This document shows, piece after piece, positions 1 to 11,884 of a DNA stretch of 64,000 nt; positions within the stretch are counted from its first letter, which is position 1; every line of letters starts with the position of its first letter. This stretch comes from Sipunculus nudus. Taxonomy: Eukaryota > Annelida > Sipuncula > Golfingiida > Sipunculidae. Made by a program: the position numbers and the translations under genes. Under the pieces are notes generated by a model that ran no database searches, was not told where the DNA came from, and worked only from the letters and a program-made list of their open reading frames with translations. The DNA is taken from positions 34,541,339 through 34,605,338 of the forward strand of contig CM049316.1 of NCBI GenBank assembly GCA_026874595.1. The letters run 5' to 3'.

Positions 1-590
1 CATCTGATGTATGTTCCAGTCACTGAATCCAGACGCCAGTGAAATAACTATTACGGTTGCCACAATAGTTTACAAATGAACAGCTTGCAGCCTTATGGTG
101 GATATTGTACACCCCGGTATCTATTATTTTTTTTGTGCTTTGCTGTCATTACAACATTCCCCACCGAAAAAAAAGTAGTTTGAAAAATTTTGTTATCCGG
201 GGCCGAAAGGAAAATAAGCAATGTAAGCTGTTCTACTTAACGCTCTAGATAATCTGTCTTGCTACAATTTTTATCTATCTATTCCAGACGAGCTAATCCG
301 CTCCGCTGGCAAAGAAAACAGCAAAGATAACGTATGAAAAATAATGGTTAGACGGTGACGTATGAGACCACGTGACCTTGTCATACCTGTAACAAGCAAT
401 GTGCATTATGTGCCCATAAAAAAGTTGATTGTTTTAATTTTTACACTGATGGATTATTAGGATATTTGTCCTGACTATATACGGCGAAGATTTCTTCTGT
501 GTTCGCTGTTATGGGGAGAGGAACGGTAAAACAATAGTGAAAGTAAAAGACATGGTTTGAAATTAGTTGCATATATGTAGTCCCACAACC
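1..590. repeat. Left part of a large duplicated block (copy A)
   Basis: No gene is visible. This stretch is a diverged match, in the same order and orientation, to about 11885-12490. Shared landmarks include AATAATCTGTCTWGCTACAA-type text near 250 and 12150, CCAGACGAGSTAATCCGCTC near 285 and 12182, and GAGACCACGTGACC near 364 and 12255. The match continues past the Tigger-like insertion: TAGCGGACCACATGGA near 1292 resembles TAGCGACAAGACCACACGGA near 12467. It is probably an old repeat unit or segmental duplication, not coding sequence. Confidence 0.6.
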
Positions 591-1283
591 ACACAACACA
601 ATGCGCAACACCAGAGAACCAACGGTCCCCCGAAGAGAACTACAATTGCTTCGTCCAGGCACTGGAGGCAGACATCAGGAGTCTTTGTATGGAAACGCCA
701 CTGAGAGCGAAGCAGTAAGCCGCGGTCGATTCAGCAGCAGAAACCAAAGCCGAGTTGGACGATGCAAGTATTCTGTCGATCATCGGAGCAAAAGCCGATC
801 AGGAGGAGGATGGTGACATAGACGGAGACCTGAATGATTCACAGGTTTAACCTGTAAAGAAGGCTGATGCCAGAGATTGTCGGAGGCCGCGATCAGGTTC
901 TTCGAACAGCAACCAGACGCCGCGGATAGGGCTAACATACTGGATAATCTTTGGCATGCCGCCACAGGGCTGGATTCACCATACGGATTTAACTAGGCTA
1001 GCATCACGGATTTCTTTCACTAGAGAATTTGTCAACAGATCATGTACATTAAAGTTGTAAATTGTGCTTTGTATATATATTCATTATGTAATAAAAATGT
1101 TTTATTTGATTTGAACGTTTCGTTCTTATTGGATGAATGTTCACATGTCTGCGTGAGTATTTTTATCAATTTTCTGCCATGCAACATAAACGGCATACTC
1201 CGAAATTTCATTACAACGGAAATTGATTTACGGAACTAATTCCTATGGAACGAACATGTTCGCTACAACGAGACTCCACTGTA
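590..1283 (+). pseudogene. Decayed pogo/Tigger-like DNA transposon, 3' part
   Basis: The right end (1251-1281) reads CGAACATGTTCGCTACAACG and then AGACTCCACTG followed by TA. This is the typical pogo/Tigger-type terminus, which in reverse complement starts CAGTGGAGTCTCGTTGTAG, with a TA target. Just inside it is subterminal text of the kind these elements carry (ATTACAACGGAAATTGATTT near 1210). Around 868-990 the frame reads LSEAAIRFFEQQPDAADRA, like the acidic/helical C-terminal tail of Tigger transposases, but stops interrupt it. An AATAAA lies at 1090-1095. No DDE catalytic core and no left inverted repeat were found, so the copy is 5'-truncated. It interrupts duplicated block A. The family assignment rests on the terminus and the tail only. 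Confidence 0.5.
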
Positions 1284-1798
1284 TACAATCATAGCGGACC
1301 ACATGGAATCGGACCACTCAGAACTCCTCGGCTAAATTCGTATTATCCCGAGACCACCAGAAGATGAGGCGAGGTCTTCCGAGTTGGATCCGGACGCCAC
1401 CCAAGGATCACGCCCATCTCCCAAACACGTGTTTAAAACGGGTGGTACGTGGTGTATATATCTATACCACTACGTACGTCACCGATATCGCGCTGCAATT
1501 TAGTTCCCCGGTTTTACGAAATCTAAACAAATGACCCAAGGGTCATGACGCTCAGCCGACTGACATGTTGACAATATGTCCTTGGACAATTACTAATTAG
1601 GATAATGTAGGTGGCATCATAGTTCATGCATAATAGCAAGGAATATTATTTTAATCAAGATCCATAAGCACACCAAATTTGATGACAATCCATGCAGCCG
1701 TTCCTGAGGAATCTGGCAATTTGTGTGTATTTTGCATTCTCTTTTCTCTGATGCTCTAACATGGACGGCAAGGAAGAGAATATAGGTCACAGTGACCA
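1284..1798. other. Non-coding stretch, block A continuation
   Basis: The first about 40 bases match the flank at 12465-12503 and 19868-19905. Beyond that I see no gene, RNA or recognisable element. Confidence 0.4.
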
Positions 1799-3176
1799 AA
1801 TTTCAGGTTTCTGAGGAGAACTTTTGAGGAACCAAAAGGATATCAAGTAAGAAGATTCAAGGTCCAACCTTTATGATTTGTGCCTTGCTTTAAGTATCAA
1901 ATTTTCAATTATTCTGGGGGTGTTTATAAGCCCCATAGCCTGGAAAATATGGGTAACAGAGACCTAATTTCCGGTTTCCCAGAAGAATTGTCTTGGACCT
2001 CCCTGGCTGTCAAGTTAAAAGATTCTAGATACAATGGTTATGTTTGGTGCCCTGTACAGACAACTGCATTTTTAAAGGTTTCAAAAGTGTAGAAAATTTT
2101 TTTTTTTTAATTCCAGTTGACGCCACAAGTCTGCAGAAAATGATGAAACACCCCATTTTTAAAATGCATGCAAAGAATGATGGTGATAAATGAATTAGTG
2201 GTTCAGATAATGGAGCTTTTATATTAATTTCCTAATTTTTTGGCAGCTAATTCTGAGCCCCATAGCTTTGAGTTTGTATGAAAACAGGGACCTAGTCTCG
2301 TTTCTTTGGAGACTTTTCATGGACCTCTTTTAGTGTCAAGTTGGAAGATTCAAGGTCCAGTGATTACGATTTGTGCCCTGTTAGCAGATGACCGTATCTT
2401 TTAAGGTCTCAAAAGTAGAAAAAAAATATTAAAAAAAATCGAAAACCTTCAGGTAACGCCACCAATCTGCAGAAACTGATGAAACATTCCATGATCCATA
2501 TCCATGCAAAATATCATGGTGATCAATGCAGAAGTTGTTAAGCTACTTGAGCTTTTGTATCAAATTTTCCATTATTCTGGGGGAGTTACTTCGGAGCCAT
2601 GTAGCCCAAAGAAAATGGGTAACAGGGACCTAATTTCGTGTTTCCTTGGAGAATTTTCATGGACCTTTCAGGATGTCAAGTTGAAAGATTCTAGGTCCAA
2701 TGATTACGATTTGTGCCCTGTAAGCAGATGACCACATCTTTAAAGGTCTCAAAATCAGAGAAAAAAAATGTAAAAAAAACCCCGAAAACATACAGGTTGC
2801 GCCACCAGTCTGCAACAACTTATAAAACATTCCATGACCAATATCCATGCAAAGAATCATGGGGACCAATGCATTAGTTGTTTAGATACTTGAGCTTTTG
2901 TATCAAATTTTCCATTATTCTGGAAGGATAATTCGGAGCCACATAACTCAAAGAAAATGGGTAACAGAGACCTAATTTCGTGTTTCCTTGGCGAATTTTC
3001 ATGGACCTTCCAGGATGTCAAGATAGAAGATTCTAGGTCCAGTCGTTACAATTTGTGCCTGGTTAACGGACGGAAGGACGGACAGCTAGACAGCTAGACT
3101 GACGGACGCCGGACAAAGGGTAATCCCTATCTTGACTGAAAGTCATCTGAGCTAAAAAAAAAAAAAAAAAAAAAAA
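1799..3176 (+). repeat. About 335-bp tandem repeat, four units, with GGACGGACG tail and poly(A)
   Basis: The phrase around TATCAAATTTTC..ATTATTCTGG recurs at about 1893, 2222 (degenerate), 2557 and 2899, spacing 329-342 bp. Each unit carries GGTAACAGRGACCTAATTTC, TTTCATGGACCT, AGATTCTAGGTCCA and GATTTGTGCCCTG in that order. The array ends in a GGACGGAC-type run (about 3069-3115), the motif CTGAAAGTCATCTGAGCTA (about 3138) and 23 A's. Reverse-oriented copies lie at 10488-11560. Small open frames here are products of the repeat. Confidence 0.8.
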
Positions 3177-3419
3177 ACAAACAAACAGACGATCATATCT
3201 TTTGAAAGCATTATATTTAAAATCAATGTTGTCAATGCATAATCTACAATTGTTTCTTAGCCTTGATTATTCTAATTATCGATTCCCAGGTGAAATGGCT
3301 GGGTTTCCGGTCGAACGTGTGTCGTGCGAATGAATGTGTGCATGAGATCTATCCTGGAACTATATAAACATATCTCTTGTGTGGAGAATGCACATGATGC
3401 CTAGGAAGAATCTCCTAAT

Positions 3420-3570
3420 CAGATATTCCTCTGTTGTACCTGACGTAGCGTTTAAAGAGGCCTATTCACATACCCAATATGTGTAACATGCATGAACTAC
3501 AGTGTTTCCGGAAATATCATGGTATCTGTCAATATTTCATCCTAAAGCATCATCATAACTTAATTAAAGA
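3420..3570. repeat. Dispersed repeat (ACAGTGTTTCC...CAATATTTCAT)
   Basis: CAGTGTTTCC followed by a TCTGYCAATATTTCATYC phrase is shared with 16340-16440 and, more diverged, 47680-47750. In copies A and B it sits at the equivalent place of the large duplicated block. Confidence 0.5.
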
Positions 3571-3739
3571 CCATGGTAAAGTGCTCACTATAGTAGCTCT
3601 TAGCTATACTTATTTGTGTAATTGGTTCTGAAAAAAAATAAGCAGTTATAGTAAGCCAGGTAATATTTTCCTGCTAGTTACCCCCTGGGCAGATTAGCAG
3701 AATATATATACACGTGCGTGTGCGAAAATAATGCACGAA

Positions 3740-4376
3740 ATGTATAAATTAACTAACGTCTATAATACAAATAATGTGTAATTATGGTGTTAACAGCAGT
3801 GACAAACAAGCACTGAAAGTTCATATCATTCGGAAATTTATTCACGTGAGACAGTTCAGTATTAAACGCTACATCTCTGTATTGTAGTACATCAGGCCGG
3901 GCGACCATAACATGACCGCTGTCCACAGGGAGCATTGTGAGCTATCTGAACAAAACGCACAGCCCAGTAGGGAGCTGTATCACACTCTTGAGGAAGATAT
4001 CCAGCGTGCTCAATTCGCCATTTTCAAAATTATCGCTCAGTGCAGCTCTACTTCCAGTGCATTTTATTTGGATGCAGCGTTCTGCACGAAATGTCTCTTT
4101 TATTACCTTAAATCAAAATCTAGTAGTTCGAGAAAAATACTGAGATATCAGATTGTGAAATATATACCTGTCGAGGAATTTCTGAATTATTCTGGTAGAT
4201 TTTGTTATTTTATTGGAATTCAGAAACTTAAAATAAGAATGACAAATGTTTGTAAAAAATCCATAAATATTGCCATTTGGATTCTTGATTCTGTCAGATG
4301 TATTATACATTCATTTTAAATTCCCAGTTTTTCTAAGGGATGGCTCAGGGATTTTTTTCCACACTAATGTTCACAA

Positions 4377-4433
<57 letters not shown>

Positions 4434-5200
4434 TATATATATATTTGCACATTAGTATGTGGCGCCACGTTTTACATATATTCTTCGCGAATCAATGTTC
4501 GTGTTTCTTCCCTGTAAATGAAGGGTTAATATCCGAATTCACCAGTTGGGTACAGCATTGGCTTAACATTGAGGATCGCCCTCTGGAGGCTAAGTCCAGC
4601 ATGTCAAGCCAACACCAACAGCGCTTTATCCAAATAATGTAAAAAAAAAAGGTAAGATCGAAAGAGATAACAAACGGCAAGTTATTTTCTTATTAAAAAA
4701 GGATCAGTTCCCATATCAGCACGTTGTAAGTCCACCCCTAATGCGTGGCCCGCCAGTCGTTGTCAGTCAGTGAATGGGGCGATAATGCTGCAGCCCTGCC
4801 TCGGCTTAAGATTTGCGTTTACTATTAAAATGCTTGAAATAAAACGTGATTCCATGTACTGAAAGAAATAGCTCAGTACGAACTCTTATGACTAGTAGGG
4901 CATAAAGCCGTACTTTATAATTTGCCGCGAGGTGGCAGTACCTGTTCTAAGCTTTGCGACACAGCAAAGTAAGTTTGATGACTCTGTTAGCATCGACTGG
5001 GCCAGTCTAGTAAGGCCGGAAAAATACGCAGAATTTTTATGTGTCCACGTAGCACCAGACTAGAATTACAGGGTCCCTCCCACTGATTTTGCGGATGTCT
5101 TTGTGAAAACGTTTATAAATTATTTGTTTATTCTAATTTGTGGACATACTTCAGGGGATTACACTTTTCATCTGTATAGTAAGGACTAATTTATACGCTG
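3740..5200. repeat. Right part of duplicated block (copy A)
   Basis: Collinear with 17725-19860. Shared landmarks are GACCATAACATGACCGC (3903 and 17834), AGGGAGCATTGTGAGCTAT (3929), TTTATTTGGATGCAGCGTTC (about 4063 and 17996), GCTTAACATTGA followed by ATCGCCCTCT (4560 and 19418), CCAACACCAACAGCGCTTTA (4610 and 19467), CCGCCAGTCGTTGTCAGTC (4750 and 19606) and ATGTCTTTGTGAAAAC (5095 and 19722). It contains the (TA)n tract at 4383-4444. Open frames such as 3912-4319 are not conserved as protein between the two copies, so I do not call a gene. Confidence 0.7.
4383..4444. repeat. (TA)n microsatellite
   Basis: About 60 bp of alternating TA, with one interruption near 4430. Confidence 0.95.
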
Positions 5201-5244
5201 GCTCGAATCGGACACACAGGAAATTACTGTTATCTCTTTCCTTC

Positions 5245-5265
5245 CCACGCGATATTATCGCGTGG
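5245..5265. repeat. 21-bp palindrome CCACGCGATA-T-TATCGCGTGG
   Basis: Perfect inverted repeat: two 10-bp arms around a single central T, followed by TAACGAGATA. The same word, as direct tandem repeats, makes the array at 9478-9562. Confidence 0.85.
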
Positions 5266-5279
5266 TAACGAGATAAAAT

Positions 5280-6140
5280 ATAGATAGACAAAGCAGTGAG
5301 ACCTACAACTTAAATCTTTAAGGCATGTTTCTCTACACGGGATTAAGATGATGGTCAATTATTTGCATGTATTATACAGCGGGCTTAATACGCTGAGCCC
5401 TGAAAACGGTAAAACAGCTACTCTTACAACACCCATGGGCCATGTTTGATCAGAGAATGTGTAAGCGGGGAAGGGGGTTGGCGGAGGGGGGGGAATACAT
5501 AACTGAAATATTTTTGTGGAAAGATCTGAGGGGTAAATGAGCAATTTTCTCGTGAAAAGGTTTGATTCCCCGAAAGAGGGATCAAACGGTGGCTCACTAC
5601 CTCTCCTTAAAAAGTGAGGGGGGCCTGTCCCCCTGCCCCGGGGGGGGGGGGGGGGGGCAGCCTTAAATGAAGTGTCATGATTGATCGATATACTTTATTT
5701 CCTCCAGTGATGACGATATTCAATCAATATATATGTATGTGTGAAAGCAGAAAATACAATAAAATGCAAAGATACAAAAGTGCGACATATAAGAAGATAA
5801 AGAATTATCAAAAATAACATGCATGTAGGTAACATCAGATAATTTGGACTGAAAAATATATGAACTTAGCCCATATATGTGTGTGTGTAAAATATTTCTC
5901 GTCCCCAAGAAATAATTTATCTGGCATAGGCCCTCCCAACACGGCCTCGATAAATTTATTTCGATATAAGACTTAAATAAGACTAACAAATCTGACATAA
6001 ATAAACCCATTGTGTTCCAGATTTTTGGTTTCTTGTCATTTAAGGCATTGCACTCAAATACAGAGTGTCCTATCTTGTTTTAGACTATGCAGCCACATAG
6101 TATACAAAGTTCATTGTCAATTTAACGTAGGTATTGATAG
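5280..6140. other. Non-coding stretch with poly(G) run
   Basis: A run of about 20 G lies at 5639-5658. I see no gene or named element. The 96-codon minus-strand frame at 5720-6010 is AT-rich and unlike any family I know. Confidence 0.5.
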
Positions 6141-6149
6141 ACTAGCAGT

Positions 6150-8420
6150 CGAGCTTAAAACCTAAATATGAATAAGGAACGCGTAAAACACGTTGCTGCC
6201 CTCCACAAAAGAGATGGTACAATACAGCAAAGCGGTATGACTTTATAGGAATCAGTAAGGCAGCATTTACTTAAAAAAATTATTTGTTGATTCGACGCTA
6301 CCGCTTGCTTTACAACATGTTTCTAGACTTGTAATCAGGAAACAGCCGAATCTTAAATAACTGGTCTAACGTGTACATTAAGTTGTATTTCTTTAGGATG
6401 TCAATAATGTCTTCAGCAAAACCCTTACTGCAGTTTGCAAATAATGAGTTGATGAAATCTTTAAAAGAAAATGGTCTTACATGGATCCCCTGTTGGTATA
6501 CAACACAACCTGCGCAAGAATGTTAAAAAACATTTTAAAATGTCTATATATCCTCGCATCCTAAAAAAACACATGCATACTGGTTACACATACCGAACAT
6601 GTGCGAAAAACCTGAAAAAAAATTAAGGCAAAATCTAAGCAATCGTTCCAGTTCTAAATACTGAACAGTGAGACTATTCCATGATCCACACCAAAATAAC
6701 GCCCACGGTAATATTACTGATCGCAGGAGCTTACCCATAGTAACAGGTTTAAGTTTCGAGTCACCTGCCGACCCGACTACAGACATCAAAGGGGCTCTGT
6801 CCTTCCTAATAGCCTGCATCGTGCTGTCCCTGCTGATCAGGTTACTAGTATATTATACCAACATGTTTTACATTAAGATCTTTTGATACCAATTTATCGC
6901 CAAAATACCAACATTTGTCAGGAACTCTGTTCATTCCGAAGGTCACGCTTTTTGTTTTGTTTACATTTAAATAAATTTCTAGAAGTATTTGGAGTGCTCT
7001 CAGAGACGATGTCAGTAGACCGACGTCAACCCTCTGACTGGGTTACCCCCCAATAGATCCATCAAATCCGTTTTTTTAGCAGTTGCACTAATAGTTCAGT
7101 TATATGAACAAGGTACAACCAATGCGAAAAAATACCTCCTTGTCTAACAGACTGTAATATATTAAATGCACGCGAGAGGTCACTCCCCGTCCGCACCTTT
7201 GAGACAAAACCGGTGTACATATTACGTATAATGCGCCAAAGATTCCCTTATATAGCAATATCATAAAGTTTATACAAGAGACCGCCATGCCACACGACGT
7301 CAAAAGCCTTAAAAGTATCTAAAAACAGGCATACAGCGGAGAATTACGTTCAGAATAATACGAAATTTACTCCTTATGAACAAATGAAGCATGTTAACCA
7401 GACAATCCCTCCTGGTAGCCAACTTGCTTAGTCTGGAAAATTTGGAAGGTAAATAGAACTCCAAGAAAAGATGCGATTCAGCAAAACTTTTTCGTATAGC
7501 GTAATTATATAACACAGGCAGCAGAGAAACCCCACGAAAATCATTAACACCGCATGTTTTCAACCAGAAGACTTCGGACCTACTACAACAATCCCCTGTT
7601 TTAATAATTTTAGAGTAAACTCTCGTGCCACCATCACGGAAAACAAGTTACAAATATGCCTCTAAAAAAAGGAGGACCCCCCCCCCCCCCAATGGCATGT
7701 ATTGTATGTTCGTTGGAAATGCTTTCAATGCCGCGTGCCTTGCGCCGTTCCAGGGTGACCCCCAGTAGGTCCATCAATGGTCACACCAAATCCGCTTTTT
7801 CGCAGTTGTACTAATAGTTCATTTGTATAAACAACGTACAACCAAGGCGATAAATACCTCCTTGTCTAACAGACTGTAATACATGTATATAAAATACTTG
7901 CGAGAGGTCACTCTCCATCCGCACCTTTGAGACAAAACCGGTGTACATATTACGCATAGTGCGCCAAAGATTCTCATTTATACCCATATCATAAAGTTTA
8001 TACAAGACACCGTCATGCCACACGACGTCAAAAGCCTTAAAAGTATCTAAAACAGACATACAGCGGAGAATTACGTTCAGAATAATACGTAAATTATTCC
8101 TTAAGAACAAATGAAGCATGTTTACCAGACAGTCCCTCCTGGTAGCCAACTTGTTATGTCTGGAAAATTTGGAAGGTTAATAGAACTCCAAAAAGAGATG
8201 CGATTCAGCAAAACTTTTTCGTATAGCGTAATTATATAACACTGGCGTCAGAGAAACCCTACGAAAATCATTAACATCGTATGTTTTTTTTACCAGAAAC
8301 CTTCGGACTTACTACAACAATCCCCTATTTTAATAATTTTAGAGTAAACTCTCGTGCCGCCATCACAGAAAACAAGTTACAAATATGCCTGAAAAAAAGA
8401 GGAACCCCCCCCCCCCCAAT
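6150..8420 (-). pseudogene. Decayed non-LTR retrotransposon (LINE) reverse transcriptase, internally duplicated
   Basis: On the minus strand, the upstream part (8150-7811) reads DTFKAFDVVWHDGVLYKLYD, then INENLWRTMRNMYTG and SVRQGG. This corresponds to reverse transcriptase motif A (KAFD), the following helix and the RQGG of motif B. At about 7563-7490 a frame reads GVNDFRGVSLLPVLYN, matching the NNYRGISLL block. At 6819-6544, RSVILPWALFWCGSWNSLT and LERLLRFCLNFFSGF match the connection region (ALYGCELWN...LERAHRFCLK) of metazoan LINE proteins. About 6470-6300 reads GFAEDIIDILKKYNL, a typical C-terminal stretch. The F/YxDD motif was not found, and frames are broken by stops and shifts. Two copies of the RT segment lie in tandem (about 7040-7692 and 7763-8418, offset about 723 bp). 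The element is dead. The clade is uncertain. Confidence 0.8.
7040..8418 (-). repeat. About 723-bp direct tandem duplication inside the LINE
   Basis: AGTTGCACTAATAGTTCA at 7081 recurs at 7804. ACAAAACCGGTGTACATATTACG, CACACGACGTCAAAAGCC and GTATAGCGTAATTATATAAC recur at the same offset. Both copies end in a C-run (7678-7692 and 8406-8417). The copies differ by scattered substitutions, so the duplication is not recent. Confidence 0.85.
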
Positions 8421-8697
8421 GCATTATGTGTTCGTTTGAATTGCTTTGAAATAATTCCCTTATCCTGTACGACTGTAAAATGTCGAAAGGTGTTCTCTTT
8501 ATATAAGTGAATCTTTTATGTTACTCATGTGTTCGTTGTCAAATTCTGAACTTCGTAGAAGAGAGTTCACTTCTGAGAAATGATCCTTCCATGCCTCTAA
8601 AATCTGATGTCGGTCCCGCAGCATATTTCAGCATAAGGAGTTCAGTTTGTTGCAAAGATTTCCTAAAGGTTCTGCTCCTCATCAGAGACAAAAACTC

Positions 8698-8893
8698 AAC
8701 ATCACTTTTATATTATAAACTTATTTATTCTACATGGATTGTACAAATAGTTGTTATAACTAATCAAGGCACTCTCCATGGCTCAGATTTTGGCGTTCGG
8801 TAGACGGTATAGGTGGAGGAAACCGGAGAACCCGGATAAAACCACCGGCCTTGGACGGGCAACTACAACCCACTCTAATAGCCATGCCGGCTA
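8698..8893 (-). mobile_element. SINE copy, tRNA head truncated
   Basis: Matches 30640-30868 (GGATTGTACAAMTAGTTRT, CACTCTCCATGGCTC, GAGGAAACCGGAGAACCCGG, ACTACAACCCACTCT). It stops at GCCATGCCGGCTAAA, where the other copy continues into the tRNA-like head with its B box. Confidence 0.65.
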
Positions 8894-9107
8894 AATTATC
8901 TAACTGACTATACATTAATTTTCATGTTCAGGTTTTAACCTTCTTTATGATATCCTAAAAACATGGTTTGCCTCTGTATAATTTCTAATTTCAATGTTTT
9001 CTTGGTTGTGTGATTTTCCTGCTTGGACACATGTTGTAAGCTTTTCCCTTAAGACATAACACAAACCGACATGTTGTAGTCCCTGTTTGGTATACCAGAG
9101 ATTATTT

Positions 9108-9136
9108 AACCCTAACCCTAAACCTTAACCCTAAAA
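9108..9136. repeat. Short telomere-like tract (CCCTAA)n
   Basis: AACCCTAACCCTAAACCTTA followed by ACCCTAA: about four units of the metazoan telomere hexamer, one degenerate. It is interstitial and very short. Confidence 0.75.
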
Positions 9137-9477
9137 AATTCTGATTTTCCGGGAATGTAAAAGACAAAGGAATGTTTCAGGTTATTTCATATGTTGAGTA
9201 CACAAGTGATTATATCACCCTTTACCTTACCTTAAAAGCAGTACCCTAAACAAACTAGATAAAGTTATCCCGGAACACATAAAAATCGGCAGGTTGAACC
9301 AACGCAATAAAATCAACTCAATGAAAGCCGCTGTAAAATTTACCTCGAAGCAATCGGTGTAAACGCTCATACAACAACCATACATACAAACAATTTAAGT
9401 AGCATTAACGCTCTAACATACAACAGACCACAGATATTATTGTCTCAATGAGGGCTTTAGCTAGCATTGCATTCTAA

Positions 9478-9562
9478 CGCGTGGGCAAGCGATAATAATC
9501 GCGTGGGAACGAGATACTATCGCGTGGAAACGAGATATTATCACGTAGGTACGAGATGCTAT
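9478..9562. repeat. 21-bp tandem array CGCGTGGGAACGAGATAYTAT
   Basis: Four successive units of 21-22 bp start at 9478, 9500, 9521 and 9542. Each reads CRCGTRGGNACGAGATNNTAT with minor changes. The unit shares its core with the palindrome at 5245-5265. Confidence 0.9.
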
Positions 9563-9684
9563 CTCTATATACTTAATGCATTTTACCAGTAAATAAATCT
9601 CAGTGCTACATCCTTTGCAAAGGGAGAAATAGAAAATATATGTAACATGTAAACACACCTAAAAGCAAAACATCTGACAGGTTC

Positions 9685-10225
9685 ACACATTCCAAGGTAT
9701 AGGCATTTCAAAGGTAAACGCATCTCACCGGTATATGCATCTCACAGGTATACACAGGTATATGCATCTCTCAGGTATTTGCATCTCACTGGTTAACTCA
9801 TCTCACCAGGAAGAACACATCTAATTGGCATACGCAATATTACCTGTTTACGCATCTCACAGGTATGCAGATCTCTCATGTAAACGCATCTCACAGGTAT
9901 ACACATCTCACAAGTATATGCATCTCTCAGGTATACATATCTCAAAGGTATACGCATCTCACAGGTATAAACATGTCACAGGTATACACAACTCTCAGGT
10001 AAACGCATCTCACAGATAAACGCATCTCATCTGGCAAACACATCTCTCAGGTATACGCATCTGACAGGTATCCACATATCTCAGGTATACACATCTCTCA
10101 GGTAAACGCATCTCACAGGTAAACGCATCTCACTGGCATACAGATATATAAGGTATACATATCTATCAGGTAAACGCATCACATCGGCATACACATATTT
10201 CTTGTTTACGCATCTCACCTGTAAA
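9685..10225. repeat. About 17-18-bp minisatellite (CGCATCTCACAGGTATA)n
   Basis: About 30 degenerate units of CATCTCACAGGTATACG fill this stretch. The open frame across 9825-10019 merely translates the repeat (YASHRY, SQV). No flanking gene uses it. Confidence 0.95.
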
Positions 10226-10229
10226 ACCG

Positions 10230-10487
10230 TCATAACAAAACATTAAATAATATTAACCCGGTAATGTCTCCTTGAAAAATTATAAATGTAATCGTCTGCC
10301 ATCAGTCTGCTTTTTGAAATCTTACACATCAATTTAGCAAGATCAGAACTAACATAATTGTTATTCTTTTAATTCTGTCAGCTGTACATATGTGAACGTT
10401 TAGTAGGTCATATATGTGCGACCATTTATTTAACAGGATATAAGGCGTGCACTGTTTATTTGAACATTCTCTAATTTTTGCTCAACT
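10230..10487. other. Non-coding spacer
   Basis: AT-rich. I see nothing identifiable. Confidence 0.5.
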
Positions 10488-11560
10488 TACTGAAAGTCAT
10501 CCGAGCTATAGCGATCACTTTTTGTCCGTCGTTCGTCTGTCTGTGTGTCCGTCTGTCTGCCTTTCCATCCGTTAACCGCTGGACCTAGAATCTTCTAACT
10601 TTACAACTAGGAAGATCCATGAAAAATCTCCCTGGAAACCAGGTCTCTGTTACAATATCGTTCGAGATATGGGACTCTAAAATACCCCCCAGAATAATTA
10701 AAAATTTGACGCAAGCGCTCCAATATCTGAAGAACTAATGCATTGATCACCATGATTTTTTGCATGCTTATTGATCATGGATTGTTTTATCATTTCCTCT
10801 AGACTGATGGCGCCAACTGCGTATTTTCAAATGTTTACTCATTTTTGTCTCAATTTTTGAAACCTTCAAAGCAGCAGTTGTCCGTCAATCAGGCACAAAT
10901 TGTAATCACTGGACCTAGAATCTTTTAGCTTCACATCCCTGGAGGTCCCTGAAAATTCTCCACGGAAACCTGAAATTAGGTCTCTGTTACCCATATCATC
11001 CAAGCTATTGGGCTCAGAAGTTACCCCCCTGAATCATTAAAAATTCGATACAAACGCTCCGGTATCTGAACAACTAATGCATTGAGTCAATTTTTGAGAC
11101 CTTCAAAGTTGTGGTTGTCTGTTAACAGGGCACTAATCTTAACCACACGAGCCAGAATCTTCTATCTTGACATCCCGGGAGGTCCATGAAAAATCTCCTT
11201 GGAATCCTGAAATTTGGTCTCTGTTACCCATATCCTGCGAGCTATTGGGGCTCAGATGAACTCCCGAGAATAATTAAATATATGTTACAAAAGCTCGAGT
11301 ATCTGAACAACTAATGCATTGATCACCGGGATTCTTTGCATGCATAATCATCATGAAGTGTTTCATCAGTTCCTGCTTTCTTTCACATTTTACACTTTTT
11401 TCTTTATTTTTGAGACCCTCAAAGATGTGGTTGTCTGTTAACAGGGCACAAATCGTAGACATTGCACCTAGAATCTTCTAGCCTGACATCCGGGGAGGTC
11501 ATTGAAAAATCTACTAAGAAACCTTATATTAGGTCTCTGTTACCTATATCCTCCAAGCTT
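10488..11560 (-). repeat. Inverted copy of the 340-bp tandem repeat with GTCCGTC head
   Basis: Starts ACTGAAAGTCATCCGAGCTATAG, then a GTCCGTCNGTC run (10528-10571). Three units follow: TGAACAACTAATGCATTGA-type phrases occur near 10728, 11069 and 11305, spacing 341 and 236 bp, so one unit has a deletion. Read on the minus strand it has the same order of phrases as 1799-3176. Confidence 0.8.
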
Positions 11561-11884
11561 AACTTCAGTTGAATAGGGATGCCACCTACAAAATTTGGCA
11601 TTCAGATGATAAAATTCGTTTTGTGAATGTCTTTTCAGTCACCTGAGCGTCTTGACCCATGGACCACTTATTAATACCGGAATTTAAACCCGTAAAGAAA
11701 AGTACAAATAAAAAAAAAGCGGAACTTATTTTCTTTTCATCCTAGATGTTGATATATCGAATTGATTTAATAAGCATATATTAGAACACATAATAAAACA
11801 TACTAAGATTTTGACATCGATTGGGTATAAATTTGCTATTCGGTTCATTTAACGCAATATGCAAATTTTACGAGCAAGTCAATT
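11560..11884. other. Non-coding spacer
   Basis: AT-rich. No gene or element recognised. Confidence 0.5.

Noticed and set aside
3912-4319. 135-codon open frame as a gene
   Set aside because: The region is a diverged duplicate of 17850-18300, where the frame is not kept. No family resemblance.
9825-10019. Open frame encoding YASHRY-type repeats
   Set aside because: Direct translation of an 18-bp minisatellite.
9478-10225. CRISPR-like array
   Set aside because: The repeats are directly adjacent without unique spacers, and the sequence is eukaryotic.
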